64,000 nucleotides of DNA from Bog-756 sp963806455 (GCA_963806455.1 CAWDXZ010000006.1:1-64000); one strand, 5' to 3'. Counted from the first letter of the stretch, positions 27,396-36,791 are shown. Made by a program: numbers and translations. The notes: generated from the letters alone by a model not told the origin.

Positions 27396-28088
27396 TCACG
27401 GGGATCCCAGCCGGGGGCCGTCGAATCCGTCCACCGTGGTGAAGTCCTCGACGGGTCCTCGGCGCAGCCGGGTGGGCTGTCGCATCGGGGTCCCGAGGGC
27501 GAGCACGCCCGCCATGGCCATCGTGTCCGGTACCCGGAGCACCTTCCGCACCGCGGCCTCGTCCCGGACGGCCATGGTCGTCATCACGCCGGCCAGGCCC
27601 TCGGCCCGGGCGGCCAGGAGGATGCTCCAGGCGAAGGGGTAGATCGACGCGCCGCCCACCATGGTGTAGCGGCCCGAGTCACGGTCCACGGTGGCCAACT
27701 TGGTGAGGTCGGCCAGCAGCACCAGCATGGCCGGGACCCGGTCGAAGTGCTCGGCGAAGCCTCCCGGCCCCTCGGCTGCGGCCCGGGCCATCGCCGGAGC
27801 CTCGGCCACGGCCTGCCGCTCCCGCTCACGGTCGGTGACCACCGCCCAGGGGGTGAGACCGGCCGCCACCTGGGCGAGGTACTGGTACCAGCCGGGGAGG
27901 TAGCTGTCCCGGATCGCCCGCCTCAGCTCGGGATCCTTGACCACGATCACCCGCCAGGCCTGCCGGTTCCCTCCGTTGGGAGCGAAGCGGGCCGTGTCCA
28001 ACAGCCGGTAGAGGGTGGCGTCGTCCGGCGGCGTCTCGGCGAAGTCTCGCACGGCACCGGTGGTCCGGAGGGCGTCGGTCAGTTCCAC
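27396..28088 (-). CDS. Nitroreductase-family protein
   Basis: The 230-residue flavoprotein shows the FMN-binding patterns of nitroreductases: AVRDFAETPPDDATLYRLLD near the N-terminus, ARFAPNGGNRQAWRVIVV, and later YPFAWSILLAARAEGLAGVM. It would reduce nitro, quinone or enone groups with NAD(P)H or possibly F420. It lies 22 bases upstream of the LLM oxidoreductase on the same strand, so the three flavin/F420-type and partner genes may form one unit. Confidence 0.87.
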   Translation of the reverse strand: MELTDALRTTGAVRDFAETPPDDATLYRLLDTARFAPNGGNRQAWRVIVVKDPELRRAIRDSYLPGWYQYLAQVAAGLTPWAVVTDRERERQAVAEAPAMARAAAEGPGGFAEHFDRVPAMLVLLADLTKLATVDRDSGRYTMVGGASIYPFAWSILLAARAEGLAGVMTTMAVRDEAAVRKVLRVPDTMAMAGVLALGTPMRQPTRLRRGPVEDFTTVDGFDGPRLGSP

Positions 28089-28203
28089 GTTGCCGACGGT
28101 AGCGGTCCGTCCCCCTCGTACGCACGGCCCCGAGGTGCCCCCGAATCGGTGCGAGGGGCGGAAGCCTCCGCCCGGGCCGCCGGCCGCGGTCGGCTGGCGT
28201 CCC

Positions 28204-28686
28204 TCAGAGCTGTTCCAGGACGGCGTCGGCCGAGCTCACCGAGAGACCAGGGCCGGGCTCGATGCTGAGCGCGGTCACCACACCGTCGTCGATGACCATG
28301 GCATAGCGCTGGGACCGCGTCCCCAGGCCGAAGCCGCTCCCGTCCATTTCGAGCCCGATTGCCTTGGTGAACTCGCCGTTCCCGTCGGCCAATAAGAGGA
28401 TCAGGTCGCCGACGTTGCGGTCCTTGCCCCACGCTTCCATCACGAACGGGTCGTTCACCGAGATGCAGGCCACGGTGTCGACACCCTTGGCCTTCAGCTC
28501 ATCGTGCCGGATCACGAAGCTCGGCAGGTGGTAGTCCGAGCACGTCGGGGTGAACGCGCCGGGGACGGCGAACAGGACGACCTTCCCCGAGCCGAGCGCG
28601 GTGCCGGTCTGCACGTGGACAGGCCCCTGAGGGCCCGTCGTCATCACATTGATATCGGGAATCCTGTCGCCGACGGCGATGGGCAT
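28204..28686 (-). CDS. Peroxiredoxin, Prx5-like redoxin
   Basis: The 160-residue protein has the peroxidatic Cys49 in VPGAFTPTCS, the hallmark of Prx5-type thiol peroxidases, and the SVNDPFVMEAWGKD segment. There is no second conserved Cys in the usual C-terminal place, so it may use an external reductant. It removes hydrogen peroxide and alkyl hydroperoxides in the cytoplasm. ATG 28686 is preceded by GGAGAG. Confidence 0.92.
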   Translation of the reverse strand: MPIAVGDRIPDINVMTTGPQGPVHVQTGTALGSGKVVLFAVPGAFTPTCSDYHLPSFVIRHDELKAKGVDTVACISVNDPFVMEAWGKDRNVGDLILLLADGNGEFTKAIGLEMDGSGFGLGTRSQRYAMVIDDGVVTALSIEPGPGLSVSSADAVLEQL

Positions 28687-28829
28687 GGTTGGCTCTCCAG
28701 TTCCAGTCCGGGCCGAGGCCCGAGGTGCTCGCCGCACACGATCCCGCGCGGCTCCCTCTACGGTACCGGGCGCCCCTTCCCTCTTGCCAACCGCACCTCA
28801 CGGCCGATGCCTCACGCCCGACGACCGTG

Positions 28830-29270
28830 TCACCCCGGGGGTGGGGGGTCGACCAGCTCGGCCAGCCATCCCGGCAGCCGCAGTCCCCTCCCGGCGGCGT
28901 CGACGGCGCCATGGACGGTCACCGCGGTCGTTCGGGGCTCCCCATCCACCGCCAGCAGGTAGCCCACCTGGAAGGTGGTCCTGGTCAGGTGTCCCACCCG
29001 GGCGTGGACGTCCACCACCTCGTCGAACCGGAGGGGCCGCCGGTAGCGCACGAACAGTTCGAGGACAGCGAAGTCGACGCCTGATGCCCGCACCTCGTCA
29101 TAAGGGTGACCGCGGGCCCGGAGGAGCATGGCCCGCGCCTCTTCGAGGTAGGGAGCGTACGCGCCGTGGTGCACCACCCCCATGGCGTCGGTCTCGGCGA
29201 AGCGGGTACGGATGCGATGGACGAACCCATAGTCGGACGGCTCCGACGAGGGGACGAGGGCCAGGCGCAC
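28830..29270 (-). CDS. Acyl-CoA thioesterase, 4HBT hotdog family
   Basis: This 146-residue hotdog-fold protein has the 4HBT/YbgC active-site pattern RFAETDAMGVVHHGAYAPYL (Asp in ETDAMG, HH nearby) and LFVRYRRPLRFDEVVDV. It would hydrolyse acyl-CoA thioesters. It follows the lipocalin-like gene by nine bases on the same strand, which suggests co-transcription. Confidence 0.88.
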   Translation of the reverse strand: MRLALVPSSEPSDYGFVHRIRTRFAETDAMGVVHHGAYAPYLEEARAMLLRARGHPYDEVRASGVDFAVLELFVRYRRPLRFDEVVDVHARVGHLTRTTFQVGYLLAVDGEPRTTAVTVHGAVDAAGRGLRLPGWLAELVDPPPPG

Positions 29271-29279
29271 TCGACAACG

Positions 29280-30224
29280 CTAGTGCCCGTCGCCGGCCGG
29301 CTGGGGCTGGTTCCACTCGATCCACCCGGTGCCCGTTCGCCCGTCCTCGGCGGTGACATGGGCCATGGCCCGTGGGAAGCGGCTCGTCCGCCCGTCCGGT
29401 GCGACCAGCACCAACGGGCCGAAGGCCAGCGGTTGGACCTGCAGGTCGAGGCCGCCCGGCTCGATGAGGACCCGGGCGGTGGTGGGCATCCCCTCCTCGC
29501 CGAGGACCTCGGTCACCTCGAGTCCCGACAGCGGTCGGACGGCCTGGTCCGGGGCCTGGACGTAACCGAAGGCCACGGGTTGTCCCGGGATGCGGATGTC
29601 CGCGGCATGGACCCTGGTGCCGTCGTCCAGCCGGGCCGCGGTCCAGCACCACCCGAATGCCCACCAGTCCCGCACCCCCCACGAGTGGTCGCGTTGACCG
29701 TGGCCGTCGACGGCGATGCGTTCGCCGTCGACGATGATCTCACCGGAGACCAGGCAGGGCACCTCGTAGCGCGTGGTGAGGTCGTAGTGGTAGGGCGTGC
29801 CATCGGTCATCCAGGCCAGGTCGAGCTCGACGGTGGTGGACCGGCCCGGCTGGCGCCGGTAAACGGCGCCCGCCGTGTCGTGGAGGACGGCCGGGGCGCG
29901 GCCGTGCAGGCTCATCGCCGCCAGCGGGTCGTCCACCGTGGCACGCACGTCCAGACGGTCGACCGTCAACGCCAGGCCGCCACCGGACACCGGAGGCAGG
30001 TCGTAGGCGACGGAGGCGGCGACGGGTCGGGTCGGCCCGACGACCATGGTCGTCCACCATGTCACGCCCAGGTTGGGATAGAGCCCGATGCGCACATAGC
30101 CGCCGACGGATCCGTCGCCCGTCACGAAGTCGAGATAGTAGGACTCGTTCCACAAGAGCTCGGGGCCGGGTGGGTGTCGTCGCTCGTCCCCCGGGTCGAC
30201 ATGATGACGGCTGAGCTCGGGCAT
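29280..30224 (-). CDS. Conserved protein with GHGQRDHSWGVRDWW motif, probably beta-barrel
   Basis: This 314-residue protein is rich in short beta-like segments. The central motif VDGHGQRDHSWGVRDWWAFG followed by WTAARLDDGTRVHAADIR resembles uncharacterised lipocalin-like (AttH/CrtC-related, DUF7064-type) proteins. No signal peptide is seen. These are sometimes linked to steroid or lipid metabolism, but no reaction can be assigned. ATG 30224 is supported by TGGAGGTGCC immediately upstream. A thioesterase follows nine bases downstream. Confidence 0.7.
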   Translation of the reverse strand: MPELSRHHVDPGDERRHPPGPELLWNESYYLDFVTGDGSVGGYVRIGLYPNLGVTWWTTMVVGPTRPVAASVAYDLPPVSGGGLALTVDRLDVRATVDDPLAAMSLHGRAPAVLHDTAGAVYRRQPGRSTTVELDLAWMTDGTPYHYDLTTRYEVPCLVSGEIIVDGERIAVDGHGQRDHSWGVRDWWAFGWCWTAARLDDGTRVHAADIRIPGQPVAFGYVQAPDQAVRPLSGLEVTEVLGEEGMPTTARVLIEPGGLDLQVQPLAFGPLVLVAPDGRTSRFPRAMAHVTAEDGRTGTGWIEWNQPQPAGDGH

Positions 30225-30405
30225 GGCACCTCCAGGGGGACGGTCAGGGGAGAGTCGAGCACAAACGCGGAGGAGGCGGTCGCCCGGACGAACCCTTGCA
30301 CCCGGTCGGCATCGGGAAGGGAGCCCGGTCCCGCTCCCCGTCCGGGGGGAACGGTATGGTGGCCGAGCCCCGGCCGGCGCCGTCGGCGGGGATGGGAGAG
30401 GCCGG

Positions 30406-30995
30406 ATGCACAGCACCGAGGCGGGCGTCAGGATGCCGGAGGCCGAGCGGCAACCGTCGAGCACGCCACGGCCGGGACGGCGGGCCGTCGGTGTGGCCGC
30501 CGTCGGCCTCGCCCTGACCCTGGCCGGTTGCGGGCTGCACGTCTCCAAGAACGGCGTCAGCGGCAACATCCTCGGGCACTCCTTCTCCGCGTCGAAGGGA
30601 TCACTTCCCGCCGGGTTTCCGAGCGCCATCCCGTCGCCGGATGCCTCCCGCGTCCTGGGCGGGGGCGGGGGGACAACCGGTGGGACGTGGCCTTCGCCGT
30701 GACCGGGGCCCTCGAGTCGGGAAGCATGGCGTACGAGTCCAAGCTGCGGGCGGCCGGTTACACCATCGCCAACTACCAGTCCGGGTCGACACCGGTCACG
30801 GCGGGGACCAGCTCGGGCTCGACCGCCACCACCGTGACCGTGTCGGGCGCCAGCTTCGACGCCAGTGACGCGCAATGGACGATCCAGGTCCTGTCCGGCC
30901 ACACCAGCTCGATCCAGGGCACCGGCCTCAACACCGGCGAGTTCGCCATCGACCTGGTCGTGGTGCCGACCTCGTCGACGACGACGGCTCCGTAG
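30406..30995 (+). CDS. Putative lipoprotein, one frameshift
   Basis: The N-terminus has basic residues, a hydrophobic stretch and the lipobox LTLAGC, so a secreted lipid-anchored protein is expected. After about 85 residues the frame changes in the run GGGCGGGGGCGGGGGG near 30658-30674. It then continues with DNRWDVAFAVTGALESGSMA and AYESKLRAAGYTIANYQSG, ending at 30995 after a Thr/Ser-rich tail. Joined length is about 195 residues. The G-tract is a classic place for a sequencing indel or slipped-strand phase change. Function unknown. Confidence 0.65.
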
Positions 30996-31050
30996 CCGCG
31001 GGAGGGGCGCCCCGGCACCGCGCCGGCCGGCGCGGCATAGGCTCCCTCTC

Positions 31051-31776
31051 ATGTGCGGCCGCATCGCCCTGTACTCGGACCCGCCCCGCTACGCCGCCCT
31101 GCTCGATGCCGGCCTCGATCCTGAGCTGGACGGGTGGCAACCTCAATGGAACGTCGGACCGACGTCCCCCGTCCCCGGCGCCTCCGAAGGCCGGGACGGC
31201 TCCCGCACGCTCCGCCTCTACCGGTGGGGGCTCGTCCCGAGGTGGGCGAACGACCTCAACGCGGTGAAAGGAACCTTCAACGCCCGGGCCGAGACGGTGG
31301 CGACCAAGCCCGCCTTCCAGTCGGCCTTCCAGCGCGGCCGAGTCCTCCTTCCGGCGGACGCCTTCTACGAGTGGGAGCACCTCGATTCGGTAACGCAGCC
31401 CTACGTGTTCCGACGGGCGGATGGTGAACCGATCGTGTTCGCCGGCCTGGCGGAGCGATGGAAGCAACCCGACGGGGACATCCTGCGATCGGCCACCATC
31501 ATCACGACCCGGGCCGGCCCCGACATGGACGGCATCCACGACCGGATGCCGGTCGTACTCGAGCGCGGGACCTGGGACCTTTGGCTCGATCGGACGGTCA
31601 CCGACCGCGACGAGCTCGAGTCCATGCTGTGCCCGGCACCTGAGGGAACGCTCGTGCACCATGCGGTGGGGCGAGCCGTGGGAAGCACGAACAACAACGG
31701 ACCACAGCTGCTCGACCCGGTCGAGATCAGCCGCCAACCGACGCTACTGGACCCGGTCGAGCTCCACCACCGATGA
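31051..31776 (+). CDS. SRAP domain protein (YedK/HMCES family)
   Basis: The 241-residue protein begins MCGRIALYSD. Cys2, exposed after Met removal, is the residue that crosslinks to abasic sites in single-stranded DNA. Other family features are WNVGPTSPV, RWGLVPRWAND, FNARAET with the conserved Glu, LPADAFYEWE and HDRMPVVLE with the conserved His. It shields abasic sites at replication forks. The start is fixed by the need for Cys2. Confidence 0.95.
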   Translation: MCGRIALYSDPPRYAALLDAGLDPELDGWQPQWNVGPTSPVPGASEGRDGSRTLRLYRWGLVPRWANDLNAVKGTFNARAETVATKPAFQSAFQRGRVLLPADAFYEWEHLDSVTQPYVFRRADGEPIVFAGLAERWKQPDGDILRSATIITTRAGPDMDGIHDRMPVVLERGTWDLWLDRTVTDRDELESMLCPAPEGTLVHHAVGRAVGSTNNNGPQLLDPVEISRQPTLLDPVELHHR

Positions 31777-31778
31777 GA

Positions 31779-32150
31779 TCACGCCGGACTCGACTCCTTC
31801 CAGGCCGTCACGGCCTCGAGCAGCTTTCGACGCGCCTTCTTCTCCCCTTTGTGCTTGCGGACGGCCTTGCCGTACCGGTCGGCGGCCCGCGCCACGGCGG
31901 TGAGTGGCTCCAGCCGATCAACCACCGGGGCGGCACGCACTGCCGCCCGGTGGCGGGTCGACGCCCGGATCTGATCCGGACCGCAGTGGGCCAGCCCGTC
32001 GACCTGAGACGGTTCGAAGCCCATCGCCTCGAGCACCAGGCTGATCACCGCATCGGCCAGAGCGTCGACATCGCGGGTGGGACCGGCGCCGTCAGCCATC
32101 ATGACCCTGATTTGGGCGCGCACCGCTTCGTTCCGATGCACCGTGGTCAT
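31779..32150 (-). CDS. Small hypothetical protein
   Basis: The 123-residue product is mostly helical, with a basic C-terminal third (YGKAVRKHKGEKKARRKLLE). No known domain is recognised. ATG 32150 begins MTTVHRNEAVRAQIRVMMAD; no strong ribosome site is visible. It converges on the SRAP gene with a gap of only two bases. Codon composition fits a real gene. Confidence 0.55.
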   Translation of the reverse strand: MTTVHRNEAVRAQIRVMMADGAGPTRDVDALADAVISLVLEAMGFEPSQVDGLAHCGPDQIRASTRHRAAVRAAPVVDRLEPLTAVARAADRYGKAVRKHKGEKKARRKLLEAVTAWKESSPA

Positions 32151-32388
32151 CGACCGGCCCCGGTCCACAGCGGACCGCCCCTCGACAAGCTGGACATGCG
32201 CCCCATTGTCACCCAGACAGCGCGACCGGGGCCAGTAGTGCGAAAGCCGCAGGCAGGCCGCAGGCACGACCGGCGCACGACCCGGGACGCGGCGCCCGCC
32301 CGGGTGATCGGAACAGGGCCCCGATGACGCCCGACCCCGAGCGCTCCCCCGCCCCGGTCCCCGGGCTCTCTCCCGCCCCGAGGTGTGC

Positions 32389-32640
32389 ATGACGTCCGAC
32401 GAACAGCCACCCGCCACCGGTCCGCCAGCAAGCAGGCCGGCGATCGAAGCCATCCGGCTGGGACGGATGCTCGACGCCAACCATCCTGCGGAACCGGGGG
32501 GCCTCCGGTCCATCGGCACCTGCCGGACGTGTGGCTACCTGATCTTCGATTCCCGGGACCGGGGCTGGCGCCACCTCCCCTCGGTGGAGGAGCGCGAGCA
32601 GGCGGGCCGGTGGCTGGCCACGCACCAGCACGACTCCTGA
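32389..32640 (+). CDS. Small hypothetical protein with one CxxC
   Basis: The 83-residue protein has a Pro-rich start and then SIGTCRTCGYLIFDSRDRGW, a single C-x2-C. The C-terminal part (LPSVEEREQAGRWLATHQ) looks helical. Function unknown. ATG 32389 is used; GTG 32383 is the alternative. It is transcribed away from the preceding small gene, with 238 bases between them. Confidence 0.5.
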   Translation: MTSDEQPPATGPPASRPAIEAIRLGRMLDANHPAEPGGLRSIGTCRTCGYLIFDSRDRGWRHLPSVEEREQAGRWLATHQHDS

Positions 32641-33119
32641 GCGCGCCACCTCGACGGCGGGCACCCAACCCGGAGCGGGGGCGACCAGGGATCGAGTGGC
32701 CCCCGCTCCACAGGGCCGGGTGCTCAGCCGATACCCCCGAACACCCACCGGCAAACCCCAGCTGGCCACGTGTGGTTGCCGGGGCGGACGTGGCCGATCC
32801 CCACTCCCCGGCCGACGTTGCCCCGGTCCGGTTCGCCACCTCGGACGACCGGGCACTGGCCGCACCGACACCGTCGCCCTCGACACCGTGCGGCAGTGGC
32901 ACGTTTCGCACCCGCCGCGTCCACACCACCGGCCAGCGCGGTGCCGCGTTCGTGTCCCCCAGACCGCCCCGAGGACCCCCGCATGCCGACTCAGACCGCC
33001 AACTCCTGCGTCATCGGCTGACTGCACGCTTACGCCACCGCCGGACCGTGCCCCCGGTGACTCGTAACCCATGGCCGTCTACGCTCGATCCCGGTGAGGA
33101 TGACCGCGGGCGACGACTG
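32641..33119. other. Intergenic stretch without a convincing gene
   Basis: The frames that stay open across these 479 bases have no start with a ribosome site and no recognisable protein; all are Pro/Arg rich as expected from chance in GC-rich DNA. The promoter of the following membrane gene should be near the right end. Confidence 0.5.
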
Positions 33120-33623
33120 GTGCTGACCACCGCCTACAGCGCTGCGCCGTGGAGCGAGTTCGCGGTCGGGGTCGTCGGGGCCGCCGCCACGCTGGTCGGC
33201 CTGCTGTTCGTGGCCGTCTCCATCAACCTCCGGCGCATCTTGGAGTTCACCGGGCTCCCGGCCCGGGCCGGTCAGACCCTCATCTTTCTGGCCACTCCCC
33301 TTTTCGCCGCGCTGTTCGTGCTCATCCCGAACCAGTCGAACGCCGCCCTGGCCGGGGAGATCCTGGCCGTGGCCTTCCTCACCGGGGCCGCCCACCTTCG
33401 CATCTCCGTCCAGTCCGGACGCTCCGAGCACGAGGCTTTCGGTTTGTGGTTGGCCAACCGGACCGCCCCCGGCGCGGCGGTGACGGTGTGCTTGTTGCTG
33501 GCGGGGATCACGTTGCTGGCGCAGAGCGGCGGGGGCCTGTACTGGACGGTACCCAGTGTGGTCATCGCCATCCTGGCCGGGATCCTCAATGCCTGGGTGC
33601 TGCTCGTCGAGATCCTCCGCTGA
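33120..33623 (+). CDS. Four- to five-helix membrane protein, unknown function
   Basis: The 167-residue protein has hydrophobic segments at about residues 14-34 (VVGAAATLVGLLFVAVSINL), 46-64, 70-90, 112-132 and 140-160. No catalytic motif is visible. The GTG at 33120 gives an N-terminus just ahead of the first helix; upstream in-frame sequence is not protein-like. It may be a channel-like or accessory membrane protein. Confidence 0.65.
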   Translation: MLTTAYSAAPWSEFAVGVVGAAATLVGLLFVAVSINLRRILEFTGLPARAGQTLIFLATPLFAALFVLIPNQSNAALAGEILAVAFLTGAAHLRISVQSGRSEHEAFGLWLANRTAPGAAVTVCLLLAGITLLAQSGGGLYWTVPSVVIAILAGILNAWVLLVEILR

Positions 33624-33760
33624 GTGCCCGGGCAACGGCCCACGTGGGCCGGACGACTACCGGCCAGGTGGTCCGGGCCCAGTCCGGGTGCGGTCGAACG
33701 CTCAAGTTGGCACGGCCGGACGTCGTTGTTAAGGACGGGACTCAGAGCGGGAGAGGCCAC

Positions 33761-33991
33761 ATGACCGAGACCAACATGAGTGACACGGTCGTCAGCCGAC
33801 GAGCTGCCGCCTATACGGCCAGGGTGATGACGAGCCCACGGGTGCGTGAGATCACGCCGGCGGACGGATCGGTGGCCCGACTGGGAGACCACGTCAGCGT
33901 GTACTGCGCACCGTGTCAACGGTGGATCGACTGCCATGACGGGATCGCGCCCGAGGTGGCCCGGGAGCGCCACATCGAATTGTTCCACTGA
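33761..33991 (+). CDS. Small hypothetical protein with CxxC
   Basis: The 76-residue product has a polar N-terminal half and ends VYCAPCQRWIDCHDGIAPEV, with C-x2-C and a third Cys that together could bind a metal. ATG 33761 follows GAGAGG with short spacing. No family is recognised. Confidence 0.55.
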   Translation: MTETNMSDTVVSRRAAAYTARVMTSPRVREITPADGSVARLGDHVSVYCAPCQRWIDCHDGIAPEVARERHIELFH

Positions 33992-34057
33992 TCCACCATC
34001 GGTCGTCGCCCGGCACGACGAGTGACGGCGCCAGGGACTCGGGGGACAGCCAAGGCG

Positions 34058-35053
34058 TCACTCCTCCATCATGCGGCGGAACCACTTGATCGCCTCCACC
34101 CCCTGGGCCAGCTGCATACGCCGGAGCGTGGGAAGGCCGGGAGGGGGGTCCTCGGTGGCGGCGTAGGCGAAGAACCCCGACAGGCCGGCGAGGACCGACA
34201 GCACCGAGTTCCGGTCCGCGTCGGCTGCCGCCGGATGACGCCAAAAGAGCGACTCCGGATCCGGACCGCCCTGCATCGCCACGCTCGGAAGGAAGAACAC
34301 GAGGTCCACCCAGGAGGCGCCCGTCCGGGCATGGGGCCAGTCCACGAAGACGACACCGTCTCGGGTGAGCAGGATGTTGTCGGCTCGGATGTCGGTGTGC
34401 AGCAGACTCGAGCCGGCGAACGCGGCGGGACGGCGGCCGGCAGTATCCGCCAACAACACCAGATGGTCCCGGACCCAGGGGTCGAGCGTGGGCAGGCGAC
34501 CCAACCGCGACCGGTCGGCAGCCAGGTCGGCCCACCACTCCCGGCCTCCCGGCACCCGGGCCGGCGGCAGGGTCAGGGGGCCGCCGGTGAGGTCGATGGA
34601 GAGATCGACCATGGCGTCGAGCACCGACCCGAGCTGGCCCTCGTCCCATGGCAGTACGGGCGGCTGCCCGTCCACGTCCTCGTAGAGGAGCACCACCCAT
34701 CCTCCGTGCTCCCAGGTGTCGAGGAGCCTCGGTGCCGGCGTACCGGGTGGCAGGAGGCCGGCCACCCGAGCCTCCTGCCGGTACAGCTCCTGACCGCCGG
34801 GAGCACCGGACTGGGCGTCGGGGGCAATGGCCTTCACGAAGGCTCGGTTGCCGTTCCCGAGGGTCAGCCTCGAGGCCAGTGCGGGCGAAAACCCCCGCAG
34901 CTGGCTGTCGGATCGCTCGACGCGTCCACCGGCGTGGCGCTCGATGGACCGGCGGAGCTCACCGGGCAGTTCCTCCCATGCCAAGCGGGTGTCGGTGACG
35001 CCGGCGAGCGTCGGGTCGATGGATCCATCATGGACGATGGACCATGATCTCAC
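34058..35053 (-). CDS. Aminoglycoside phosphotransferase-like (APH/choline kinase fold) protein
   Basis: The 331-residue kinase-fold protein has the catalytic loop SSLLHTDIRADNILL (HxDxxxxN) and a downstream VFVDWPHA in the place of the DFG-like motif. An N-lobe Lys appears in NRAFVKAIAPD, and VVLLYEDVDG in the hinge. It phosphorylates a small hydroxylated molecule; antibiotic resistance is not implied. GTG 35053 gives a natural N-terminus; the longer open frame upstream lacks homology. Confidence 0.85.
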   Translation of the reverse strand: MRSWSIVHDGSIDPTLAGVTDTRLAWEELPGELRRSIERHAGGRVERSDSQLRGFSPALASRLTLGNGNRAFVKAIAPDAQSGAPGGQELYRQEARVAGLLPPGTPAPRLLDTWEHGGWVVLLYEDVDGQPPVLPWDEGQLGSVLDAMVDLSIDLTGGPLTLPPARVPGGREWWADLAADRSRLGRLPTLDPWVRDHLVLLADTAGRRPAAFAGSSLLHTDIRADNILLTRDGVVFVDWPHARTGASWVDLVFFLPSVAMQGGPDPESLFWRHPAAADADRNSVLSVLAGLSGFFAYAATEDPPPGLPTLRRMQLAQGVEAIKWFRRMMEE

Positions 35054-35153
35054 GCGGCCGGCCGCCGAAGTCGGGGGCCCGTGCCTGCGAGCATCTGGGC
35101 ACCGGAGCGAGCGGCGCCCGTCCGAGGTGCGTCCGTCAAGGAGGAACCATAGG

Positions 35154-35741
35154 GTGACACGATCGCCGTCCGGGGACACAGGTGGGTGGTCCCTTCCCGA
35201 AGACGTGCGCGGCGGCGCCGTGTTCAGCTCGGACAGGAACTACCGCTACTGGCTGCAGCGGGACTGGGACGAACAGCTCCCAGTTCTCACCTACCTGCTG
35301 CTCAATCCGTCCGGGGCCGGTGGGTGCGCCGACGACCCGACGACCCGGAGGCTCTACCGCATCAGCGTGGCCAATGGCGGGGGTGGCTATGTTCTCGTCA
35401 ACCTCTTCGCGTCGATCGACACCCGGCAGGCGCGCCTGCACCTGCACACGGCCGTTGGCGAATCGGTCGGTGCCAACGATGGCTGGATCGCGAGGGCCCT
35501 CGAACTGTCACCGAGGATCGTGGTCGGTTGGGGCTCGGGCAACGGAGCGGCACCCGGCGTCGCCGAGCGCCAACGGGCGATCGTAGGCCGTGCCCGGGCG
35601 GTGTGGCCCATGCTCGCCGGGCGGGAGCTCTGGTGTGTGGGTGTCAACGGCTCGGGTTCACCGCGCCACCCGGGCCGTGGCGTCAGGAATGACTCCCTCC
35701 TTGAGCCGTACACGCCACCGGAGCACTATCCCGGGAGGTAG
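35154..35741 (+). CDS. DUF1643 domain protein
   Basis: The 195-residue soluble protein matches the DUF1643 pattern: FSSDRNYRYWLQRDWDEQLP, LLNPSGAGGCADDPTTRR, YVLVNLFASIDTRQARL, and IVVGWGSGN. Function of the family is not established. GTG 35154 is supported by AAGGAGG nine bases upstream. Confidence 0.88.
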   Translation: MTRSPSGDTGGWSLPEDVRGGAVFSSDRNYRYWLQRDWDEQLPVLTYLLLNPSGAGGCADDPTTRRLYRISVANGGGGYVLVNLFASIDTRQARLHLHTAVGESVGANDGWIARALELSPRIVVGWGSGNGAAPGVAERQRAIVGRARAVWPMLAGRELWCVGVNGSGSPRHPGRGVRNDSLLEPYTPPEHYPGR

Positions 35742-35770
35742 GACGGGCCCCCTCGTGGTCGGTGAGCCGG

Positions 35771-36091
35771 TCAGCCACCCGGTGGGCGGTAGGTCGTCTG
35801 CTTGGCGACCGCCGCATCGAGCTCGGCGGCTGACAGGAGTACCACCGTCCGAACCGTGGCACCGCCACCGGCAGCCACGGTCAGGGCCGCGGCGGCCGCC
35901 GTGACATCGTCGGGGAAGTCCGCCACCACATAGACGTCCGTACCACCAAAGGCAAAGTGGAAGGAGTCGATCCTTCCTCCGAGTCCCTCGCACAGCGCGG
36001 CGGCCGCCGCCTCCCGGGCCGATCCGCCTTCCGACTTGAGCCCCTTGATCCCGTCCAGGGTGTACTTCACTTCGAGCAGGTACTTCGCCAT
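35771..36091 (-). CDS. GYD domain protein
   Basis: The 106-residue protein matches the GYD family: MAKYLLEVKYTLDGIKGLKS, then GGRIDSFHFAFGGTDVYVVA and ADFPDDVTAAAAAL. The family folds as a ferredoxin-like dimeric alpha-beta barrel of unknown role. The ATG is preceded by GGAGGCGAC. Confidence 0.9.
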   Translation of the reverse strand: MAKYLLEVKYTLDGIKGLKSEGGSAREAAAAALCEGLGGRIDSFHFAFGGTDVYVVADFPDDVTAAAAALTVAAGGGATVRTVVLLSAAELDAAVAKQTTYRPPGG

Positions 36092-36213
36092 GTCGCCTCC
36101 TCCGGGCCCCCGCAGGCCGAATCATACGTCCGGGAGTGCCGCGTCACCCCAAGCGCCCGGCGCTTCGAGCCGGCACCGGGGGCGCTGCCGGGCGTGCCGC
36201 CTTGGGAGCCGCG

Positions 36214-36519
36214 CTAGTGAACGGCGACGACCTTGCGGCCGACCTGCGCCGGCCGGGTGTGCACGTGGAGGGCCATGTGGACCAGCCGGCTGGCGACCTC
36301 GTAGCCGACGATCGGCCGCAGCCACCGCAGGAGCGCATCCGACGTGAGATCGGCCCCGTTGGAGATCCAGGTCCGTCGCAGCGCCCCCGACGAGTCGAAC
36401 ATCCCGATCCACCACGAGGGAACGGTCGAGCCCTCCGCCCCGTAGAGCCGGAGGTCGAAATGGCCCGCGTCCGTCTCGCAGATCACATGGATTTGCCCTG
36501 CCCCGGGCCCCTCAGCCAT
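36214..36519 (-). CDS. Small hypothetical protein
   Basis: The 101-residue product has a beta-rich first half (HVICETDAGHFDLRLYGAEG) with WWIGMFDSSG, and a helical end. No family is recognised. ATG 36519 gives MAEGPGAGQIHV; the frame is open far upstream but looks like noise there. Another small gene on the same strand lies 113 bases upstream. Confidence 0.55.
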   Translation of the reverse strand: MAEGPGAGQIHVICETDAGHFDLRLYGAEGSTVPSWWIGMFDSSGALRRTWISNGADLTSDALLRWLRPIVGYEVASRLVHMALHVHTRPAQVGRKVVAVH

Positions 36520-36632
36520 GCAGACGACTGTACCGGGCGCCGGTGAGCTACGGCCACTCTGGCGACAGACCGTGGCGCCGGCATGACCCCAAGGGGTGGT
36601 GGCTGCCGGCCCGGGACACCGGATCGGTCCGG

Positions 36633-36791
36633 TCAGCCCGCCTCGTCGGCGAAGACGGAGGGCCGTTCCCTGCCGCACTCGTCGCACCGGGCGCATGCCT
36701 GACGCTGGTCGAACCCGGTCCCGTCCCTCCACACGAGATTGGACTTCACGCCTCTGCACTGGAGGCATCGCTGGCTCCTCGGGTCCGCCAT
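36633..36791 (-). CDS. 52-residue zinc-ribbon microprotein
   Basis: From the ATG at 36791 the minus strand codes for 52 residues containing RCLQC, ACARC and DECG: five cysteines in a C-x2-C ... C-x2-C-x2-C pattern, likely binding one zinc. It ends with a Glu/Asp-rich tail and TGA at 36633. No strong ribosome site is seen. Short zinc-ribbon proteins of this sort often bind nucleic acid or act as partners; no function is claimed. Confidence 0.5.
   Translation of the reverse strand: MADPRSQRCLQCRGVKSNLVWRDGTGFDQRQACARCDECGRERPSVFADEAG

Noticed and set aside
29106..30995. A 629-codon plus-strand frame ending in the lipoprotein
   Set aside because: Only the last 105 codons are real (the second half of the lipoprotein); the rest is antisense to the 29280-30224 gene.
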